A program made the position numbers and the translations under genes. DNA of 64,000 nt from Thalassobius sp002708925 (lineage in GTDB: Bacteria; Pseudomonadota; Alphaproteobacteria; Rhodobacterales; Rhodobacteraceae), in assembly GCF_049803795.1 (NCBI RefSeq), contig NZ_JBNAGJ010000001.1, positions 558,001-622,000 of the forward strand. Reading direction: 5' to 3'. Positions 58,784 to 64,000 of the stretch are shown here, in pieces (the stretch's first letter is position 1; every line of letters begins with the position of its first letter). The notes below the pieces were generated by a model. It was not told the DNA's origin. It ran no database searches and saw only the letters and a program-made list of their open reading frames with translations.

Positions 58784-59256
58784 CCGCAAGGGCCACACTT
58801 GGGTAACCGGCAGAACCGTACGATTCGAGGCGTTTAGCGTGCGGGGCATACGGGGCCTTTGGGCAGGAGCCTTCCCCGTTCTTCAAAGTGATATCGAACT
58901 GGCACATTGTCGTAGAGTGGGGCTTGCGAATTTCTAGGTACCTTGACATGATCAGAGAAACACATCTGTGCCTGATGCACAGTCAGTGTCCGAATTGCGC
59001 TTGCACCAGCCCGGCGGCGGTCAGGTGGCGTACCCGGCGGGATAACCGGGAGCAGGCGGAGATCAAGGCTTCTGTTGTGGCGCCTCTTTTTGTGTCAGGC
59101 CCGACGCAATGATGTGGCCAGATAGGTCAAACTTCTGACATTTAGATACCCCGCTTTCTGCCTGGTGCAGGAGGCGGGGTTTTTCGTGGCCCTGTGAGCT
59201 TTCTCGCAGGGCTTTTGGCGTTCGCGGTTGCGAACTAATAACCAAGGAGTCCGATA
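58784..59256. other. Intergenic region with three stacked hairpins and a possible small RNA
   Basis: No frame here has convincing coding character (a frame at 58888-59112 is open but Arg/Cys-rich and without homology). Around 58966-58982 there is a clean CTGTGC/GCACAG stem-loop. At 59147-59184 a double stem ACCCCGC/GCGGGGT with inner CTGC/GCAG is followed by TTTTC and looks like a terminator. At 59189-59212 a 10-bp stem (GCCCTGTGAG/CTCGCAGGGC) follows, then TTTT. At 59220-59235 GTTCGC/GCGAAC encloses GGTT. The third ends just before the ribosome-binding site of a 32-residue gene. Confidence 0.55.
59147..59184 (+). terminator. Intrinsic terminator upstream of the 32-residue gene
   Basis: A seven-base stem ACCCCGC/GCGGGGT with an inner CTGC/GCAG stem, followed by TTTTC. 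It would end transcripts coming from the ABC gene or from a short RNA in the region before. Confidence 0.7.
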
Positions 59257-59355
59257 GTGGACGCATTGATTGCGCTTCTGCTGAAGGTTTTTTGGGATGT
59301 GGTCTGGTACTTCATCCGCAGAAAGCTGGAACGGAAGTCTGACAAACAGTCCTGA
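59257..59355 (+). CDS. 32-residue single-helix membrane peptide
   Basis: A GTG-started gene of 33 codons. AGGAG lies 8 nt upstream. The peptide begins MDALIALLLKVFWDVVWYFI and ends RRKLERKSDKQS: one membrane helix and a basic C-terminus, the layout of type I toxins and small regulatory membrane peptides. The gene is too short for most gene finders. Three hairpins lie directly upstream. No family is recognised. Confidence 0.55.
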   Translation: MDALIALLLKVFWDVVWYFIRRKLERKSDKQS

Positions 59356-59444
59356 TCCTTTCGGCCTAGCCCAATAGATCTGTGATACATTGGCTACGGA
59401 TTTCGGAGCACGGGCGAGGTGTGCCTGCCGCTTGGAGGAGCTAT

Positions 59445-59475
59445 GAAAAAGGCCGGGCGCTTGGCCCGGCCTTTG
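59445..59475 (-). terminator. Terminator of the RND pump operon
   Basis: Read on the minus strand, AAAGGCCGGG pairs with CCCGGCCTTT around a short loop and is followed by TTCATAG; it begins directly after the stop. Confidence 0.8.
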
Positions 59476-59477
59476 GG

Positions 59478-62400
59478 TTATTCAGCGGCTTTCAGCCCCG
59501 GTTTGCCTGGCGGCGCGGGCACGGTGGCCTCGGCCAGATCGGGGACATCGTCGTCCCAGATGATCTCGGGGGCTTTCAGCTTGCGGGCGGCGCGTTGCAG
59601 GGCGAAATCCTGCGCGGTGCGGCTGGCGCTGCCCAGGGCCATCGCGGCCAAGGCGCGCGCGACCCAGCGGATATAGGTGTTCACCCAGACCCGGATTGCC
59701 AGCATCGAAGGCGTAAAGATCAGCGTCAGAACCGTCGCGATCCCCAGCCCGAACACCACCGCCGTGGCCAGCTGTTTCCACCAAAGCGCGGTGGGGCTGT
59801 CGACGGAATAGCCGCCCTGGATAAAGTCCAGCGACAGGCCGAACATCATCGGTGCCAGACCGGCCATCGTGGTGATGGTGGTCAGCAGCACCGGGCGGAT
59901 GCGTTCCTCGGCGGTGCGGACGATGGCCTCGATCCGGGGCATATAGGCGGAATATTCCTGATAGGTGTCGATCAGAACGATGTTGTTATTCACCACGATC
60001 CCGGCCAGCGCGACGATGCCCGTGCCGGTCATGATCACGGAAAACGCCTGATCCATCACCAACATCCCGATCAGCACGCCAGTGGTGGACAGAACCACCG
60101 CCAGCAGCACCAGAACCGAGTTGTAGACGCTGTTGAACTGCGCCAGCAGGATGATGAACATCAGCGCCAAAGCCGCCCCAAAGGCGCTGGACAGGAAGGC
60201 CTGGGATTCGGCCTGATCCTCTTGGTCGCCAGTCCATTCCCATTCGATTCCGTGGGGCAGGGGCTTGGTGTTCAGCCAGTCGGTCAGCGCGGCGATCCGC
60301 TCGTTGGCGGTGATCGGCACGTCATGCGTTGTGCCATCCGCATCGGTGACGGTTTTCGTCAGCCCTGCGGTGACGCCGGCCTTGATGTCGAAATAGCGTT
60401 CCTGATCGACGCGGTTGATCTCGGCCAGTTTGGGGACGGGTTCGCGGGTGATGAAATTGGCCAGGGGGACCAGCCCGTCAGCGGTGCGCACCTTCAGCGT
60501 GTCCAGGGTCGAGAGCACCCGGTATTCCTGCGGCAGGCGCACGCGGATCTCGATTTCCTCGTCCGAGCTGTCCACGCGCATCGTGTCCAGCAAGATGCCG
60601 CGCGTGACCAGCTGCACCATCGCGCCCACCGTGGCCACATTCGCGCCGTAGCGCCCGGCCTTTTCCACGTCCACGTTGATCTGCTGGTCGATGCCGGGCA
60701 GGGGCAGGGTGTCCTCGATCAGCTCCAGCCCTTCGGTGGTGTCAAACCGTTCGCGCGCCAGACGGGTGGCGGCCAGCAGATCTTCCCAGTTGTCGCCCTT
60801 GATGCGCAGATGTACGGGCTTGGCCGAGGCCGGCCCGCGCGCCTGGGCCAGAATCTCGATCATGATGCCGGGGATCTGTTCCAGTTGCTGGGTCAGTTCG
60901 GCGATCACCACATCGCCATCCAGATCGGGGCGGTCGGCGCGTTCTTCCCAGGGGATGGTTTCCAGCTGAACCTGGCCGATGGTATCCAAAGGCGGCTGCG
61001 CGCCGCCGGTGTTGTTGTTCAGCCCGCCCTCGCCCGAGAAGGCAAAGGCGTTCAGAACGCCGGGGTGGGCCAGCACGATTTCCTCGGCCTGGCGAACCAG
61101 CGCGTCCTTTTCCTGAACCGACAGGTTGCCGCGCGCGCGGACATAGACGATGGCCTGCTCGGGTTCGGATTCGACGAAGAATTCGACGCCGTTATTATTC
61201 TGGCCAAAGAACTGGAAGGTCGCGCCGACAAAGGCCACCACGGCCACAACCGTGACCAGAGGCATAACGGGATTGCCCGCGATGAACTTGATGAACAGGC
61301 CAAAGGGCGTGCGTTTGTGCCCGGCCTTGATTGGTTTGCGCCGCCGCCAGGTGATTTTCGAGGCCCCCAGCGCAACAGAAGCGCCAAAGGCGGACACAAA
61401 GAACAGCCCCGAGCCCACGGCCAGCGCCATCCCCGGCGATTGTGCCAGACCGGCCGACAGATAGGCCGGGTTCAGCACCTGCATCGCGCCGATGAACATG
61501 CCCATCCAGGTGACCGGCACCAGCGCCGCGCGCACCCACCAGGGGAAATGACGGATCAGGAAATCCGAGGCGAACTCGAACCGGCGGCTCAGCCGTCCGG
61601 ACACGCCGCCCATCACCGGCAGGTAGATCAGCGCCACCACCAGGCTGGCGGACAGCACGAAAATCAGTGTGATCGGCAGCATCCCCATGAACTCGCCCGG
61701 CACCCCCGGCCAAAACAGCATCGGCAAAAACGCGCATAGCGTTGTCGCCGTCGAGGACACGATGGGCCAGAACATGCGCTTGGCCGCCTCAACATAGGCG
61801 TGCATGGGGCCGACGCCCTCTTTGATGCGTTTGTCAGCGTATTCCACCACCACGATCGCGCCATCCACCAGCATCCCCACGGCCAGGATCAGGCCGAACA
61901 TGACGATGTTGGAAATGGTCACGCCCATCGCGGCCAGCAGCAGGAAACACAGCAGGAACGAGGTCGGAATGGCAAAGCCCACCAGCAGCGCGGCACGGCT
62001 GCCCAGGCTGGCCAGCACCACGATCATCACCAGCGCCACGGCGGTCAGCACCGAGCCCTCCAGCTGGCTGACCATCGAGGCCACCTGCCGGCTTTGATCG
62101 TTCGAGGCACCGACGCTGACGGCGGCCCGCAGGTCTTCGGGCCATTCGGCCTGGGCCTCTTGGATCAGCGCGCGTACCTCTTCGGAAGTGTCCAGCAGGT
62201 TGAACCCCTTGCGCTTGACCACCTGAAGCGCAACCGTCGGCGCGCCATTGAAACGCGCGATGCCTTCGCGGTCTTCAAAGGTCAGGCGAATCTCGGCCAG
62301 GTCGCCCAGGGTCACGACGCGCTGGCCGTTGATCTTCACCGGCAGAGAGTAGATGTCCTGCGGTTCGTTAAAGGACGACGGGATCTTGACCGAGAAATTC

Positions 62401-63068
62401 CCCTGCTCGGTCTGCACCTCGCCCGCGGCAACCAGCATGTTGTTATTCTGAACGACATTGATCAGCTCAGAGGCGGTGACATTGTAGGATTCCAGCCGCA
62501 GCGGATCAATCACCACCTCGACCATTTCATCGCGCGAACCGGCAATCCCGGCCTCCAGCACCGCGTCCAGGTTTTCCACCTTTTCCTGTAGATCCTTGGC
62601 CACGCGGTACATGGTGCGTTCGGGAACATCGCCGGTCAGGTTGACGATGACGATCGGAAATTCCGAGAAGTTGATCTCGTTCACCGAATATTTATCCGCG
62701 CCATCGGGGAAATTGCCCTCGGCGGTGGACATCGCATCGCGCACCTCGGCCAGCACCTTGGCCTTGTCCCAGCCGAATTCGAATTCCAGCGCGATCCCGG
62801 CATAGCCCTCGGCGGCGGTGGCGGACATGGATTTCAGACCGTCCAGATCGGCCAGCTCGGTTTCCATCGGCTTGACCAGCAGGGTTTCGGAATCCTCGGC
62901 GGAAATGCCGGGGAAGGGCACGGATACGAACAGCGCCGGGATGTCGATGTCTGGCTCGCCCTCTTTGGGCAGGCCGAAATAGGCATATCCCCCCGCCGCA
63001 AGCGACAGAAGGATAAAGGCCATCACCATTCGGGCGCGCGCGGCGGCCCAATCGACCATACCTGTCAT
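59478..63068 (-). CDS. RND efflux permease
   Basis: A 1196-residue inner-membrane pump of the RND superfamily (AcrB-like), longer than the usual 1030-1050. Typical features: VKPMETELADLDGLKSMSAT (porter domain), FGLILAVGMLVDGAIVVVEY in TM4, and the second-half VALAGIVVNNNIVLIDTYQE. In TM4 the VDD pair of AcrB is VDG, so only Asp402 remains. The extra length comes largely from residues about 500-590, where two hydrophobic stretches (WVRAALVPVTWMGMFIGAMQ; GMALAVGSGLFFVSAFGASV) and a basic loop lie between TM6 and TM7. The start overlaps the adaptor stop by 4 nt. Confidence 0.92.
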   Translation of the reverse strand: MTGMVDWAAARARMVMAFILLSLAAGGYAYFGLPKEGEPDIDIPALFVSVPFPGISAEDSETLLVKPMETELADLDGLKSMSATAAEGYAGIALEFEFGWDKAKVLAEVRDAMSTAEGNFPDGADKYSVNEINFSEFPIVIVNLTGDVPERTMYRVAKDLQEKVENLDAVLEAGIAGSRDEMVEVVIDPLRLESYNVTASELINVVQNNNMLVAAGEVQTEQGNFSVKIPSSFNEPQDIYSLPVKINGQRVVTLGDLAEIRLTFEDREGIARFNGAPTVALQVVKRKGFNLLDTSEEVRALIQEAQAEWPEDLRAAVSVGASNDQSRQVASMVSQLEGSVLTAVALVMIVVLASLGSRAALLVGFAIPTSFLLCFLLLAAMGVTISNIVMFGLILAVGMLVDGAIVVVEYADKRIKEGVGPMHAYVEAAKRMFWPIVSSTATTLCAFLPMLFWPGVPGEFMGMLPITLIFVLSASLVVALIYLPVMGGVSGRLSRRFEFASDFLIRHFPWWVRAALVPVTWMGMFIGAMQVLNPAYLSAGLAQSPGMALAVGSGLFFVSAFGASVALGASKITWRRRKPIKAGHKRTPFGLFIKFIAGNPVMPLVTVVAVVAFVGATFQFFGQNNNGVEFFVESEPEQAIVYVRARGNLSVQEKDALVRQAEEIVLAHPGVLNAFAFSGEGGLNNNTGGAQPPLDTIGQVQLETIPWEERADRPDLDGDVVIAELTQQLEQIPGIMIEILAQARGPASAKPVHLRIKGDNWEDLLAATRLARERFDTTEGLELIEDTLPLPGIDQQINVDVEKAGRYGANVATVGAMVQLVTRGILLDTMRVDSSDEEIEIRVRLPQEYRVLSTLDTLKVRTADGLVPLANFITREPVPKLAEINRVDQERYFDIKAGVTAGLTKTVTDADGTTHDVPITANERIAALTDWLNTKPLPHGIEWEWTGDQEDQAESQAFLSSAFGAALALMFIILLAQFNSVYNSVLVLLAVVLSTTGVLIGMLVMDQAFSVIMTGTGIVALAGIVVNNNIVLIDTYQEYSAYMPRIEAIVRTAEERIRPVLLTTITTMAGLAPMMFGLSLDFIQGGYSVDSPTALWWKQLATAVVFGLGIATVLTLIFTPSMLAIRVWVNTYIRWVARALAAMALGSASRTAQDFALQRAARKLKAPEIIWDDDVPDLAEATVPAPPGKPGLKAAE

Positions 63069-64000
63069 TGGCTGGCCTCCTGATAGGTGGGCTCCACCCG
63101 GACGCCATCGGTCACGTATTCCTGGCCGACAACGATCACATCCGCGTTTTCATCCAGGCCGGACACCCACACGCCCTGCACCGTATCGCGCAGCAGTTTG
63201 ACCGGGGCAAAGGTGACGATGTTTTCAGCGCCCACCAGACGCACGCCCAGAATGCCCGCATCGTTCAACGTCAGCGAGGATTGCGGCAACAGATGCGCCT
63301 TTGCCCCGTCCGAGGCGATCAGGATTTCCGCCGTCTGCCCGTCGCGGATCGTCAGATCGGGGTTGGGCACGTCAATGTCCACACGGAAGGTGCGGGTCTG
63401 CGGATCGGCCGAGCGCGACAGGAACGTCACCCGCCCTTGCAGCATCTCGCCCGTGGTCAGGCGCGCCCCGGCCAGCGCGCCGACGGCGACGCGGTTGACC
63501 TCGGTTTCGGGGACATAGCCGACCAGCTTGATCGGGTTCAGCTGGATCACCGTGGCGCACAGACCGCCCGCCTGCAACAGGCTGCCCAGCTCGGCGCTGT
63601 CGGATTCCAGCAGGCCGGTGAAGGGCGCGGTGATGGTCAGGCGCTGGATTTCCTTTTCCGCGGCGGCCACGGCGGCCTGCGCGCTTTCGATGCTGGCCTG
63701 GGTGGTTTCCAGCCCCGAGCGCGCCGATTCCACGCCCGCCTCGGCGCTGCTGCGCGCGGCCTCGGCCGAGGCCAGCCGGGTTTCAGCCGCATAGCCCGAA
63801 GTGTTCAGCTTCTTGGCGACGTTATAATTGATCTCGGCCTCTTTCAGGGCGGCCTCGGCTTTTTTCAGGTTGGCCTGGGCCTCGGGGACATGGGCCCTGG
63901 CGCTGGCCAGCGCGGCTTTGGCCTCGGCCAGACCGGCGGGGCGGGTGCCCGGATCCAGAATGCACAGTTCCTGGCCGGCCTCAACATAGGCGCCGCGCCG
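63065..64000 (-). CDS. RND periplasmic adaptor (membrane fusion protein), N-terminus outside the window
   Basis: At least 312 residues in frame to the window edge; the start lies beyond 64000. It has the HlyD-type layout: a lipoyl half (GGAYVEAGQELCILDPGTRP), a long coiled coil (AEAKAALASARAHVPEAQAN, LKKAEAALKEAEINYNVAKK, LNTSGYAAETRLASAEAA), the second lipoyl half (ITAPFTGLLESDSAELGSLL) and beta-barrel domain (VDIDVPNPDLTIRDGQTAEI). It joins the RND pump to an outer-membrane channel not present here. Four-nt overlap with the pump gene. Confidence 0.9.
   Translation of the reverse strand, partial: RRGAYVEAGQELCILDPGTRPAGLAEAKAALASARAHVPEAQANLKKAEAALKEAEINYNVAKKLNTSGYAAETRLASAEAARSSAEAGVESARSGLETTQASIESAQAAVAAAEKEIQRLTITAPFTGLLESDSAELGSLLQAGGLCATVIQLNPIKLVGYVPETEVNRVAVGALAGARLTTGEMLQGRVTFLSRSADPQTRTFRVDIDVPNPDLTIRDGQTAEILIASDGAKAHLLPQSSLTLNDAGILGVRLVGAENIVTFAPVKLLRDTVQGVWVSGLDENADVIVVGQEYVTDGVRVEPTYQEASQ

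Noticed and set aside
58888..59112. 74-codon frame with several Cys before the three hairpins
   Set aside because: No ribosome-binding site, no homology and composition unlike its neighbours; kept only as part of the intergenic description.
59382..61739. 785-codon open frame on the plus strand opposite the RND pump
   Set aside because: It is His/Gln/Arg-rich low-complexity antisense of a conserved gene, an effect of high GC, and has no start signal or homology.

Overview
The window reads as chromosome of a marine Rhodobacterales alphaproteobacterium (roseobacter group). Pointers are high-GC coding with low-GC islands, a SAM-II riboswitch in front of metZ, a perfect CtrA-type TTAA-N7-TTAA box, an FNR-type box before ctaD, cytochrome c2 near ctaD, a complete heterotetrameric sarcosine oxidase operon, and families typical of the order (DUF1127, DUF1289, DUF2244, DUF6446-like, tandem Lrp beside ilvC). 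Species cannot be named from sequence alone.

Layout. 1-6.2 kb: a partial EamA transporter, yciB, a hydrolase-GST pair, SAM-II riboswitch plus metZ, folE2, a histone-H1-like Lys/Ala-rich protein and a DUF1127 protein. 6.3-14.7 kb: a secreted protein whose trypsin-like domain has lost all three catalytic residues, then glyQ - small membrane protein - glyS and a PPDK-like enzyme. 14.9-24.5 kb: cell wall hydrolase, folB-folP (folate pathway, with folE2 10 kb upstream), EamA, ilvC with two divergent Lrp regulators, a class V aminotransferase, a DM13 protein, a UbiH-type hydroxylase and a HAD phosphatase. 24.6-37.7 kb: GntR regulator, MshEN-GT2 glycosyltransferase under a CtrA-like box, carA, yqeY, a Rieske oxygenase, DUF2244, methyltransferase, ctaD, cytochrome c2, argC, lipB and a peptidoglycan-binding protein.

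37.8-43 kb is the accessory region. tRNA-Leu(GAG) is followed by a decayed large serine recombinase. Next comes a compact element with seven small genes on the minus strand, each overlapping the next by 4-17 nt, a PrtN-family regulator, and a tyrosine integrase whose end lies in the 5' part of dusA. None of the seven proteins is confidently recognised; one resembles a small terminase subunit and one carries a four-cysteine zinc knuckle. This is the best candidate in the window for an undescribed system, possibly a phage satellite or defence cargo.

43-64 kb: dusA, a TauE/SafE transporter, DUF1289-ruvX-ccmI, the soxB-x-soxD-soxA-soxG operon behind a GTCGCAAT inverted repeat, sodB, rarD overlapping a LOG-family gene, a LysM protein, an ATM1-type ABC exporter, a 32-residue membrane peptide behind three stacked hairpins, and an RND pump with its (partial) periplasmic adaptor.

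Three themes link the genes: one-carbon and methyl metabolism (metZ with its SAM switch, folE2/folB/folP, sarcosine oxidase), aerobic respiration (ctaD, cytochrome c2, ccmI, ubiH-type), and envelope functions (cell wall hydrolase, LysM and peptidoglycan-binding proteins, glycosyltransferase, RND and ABC exporters).
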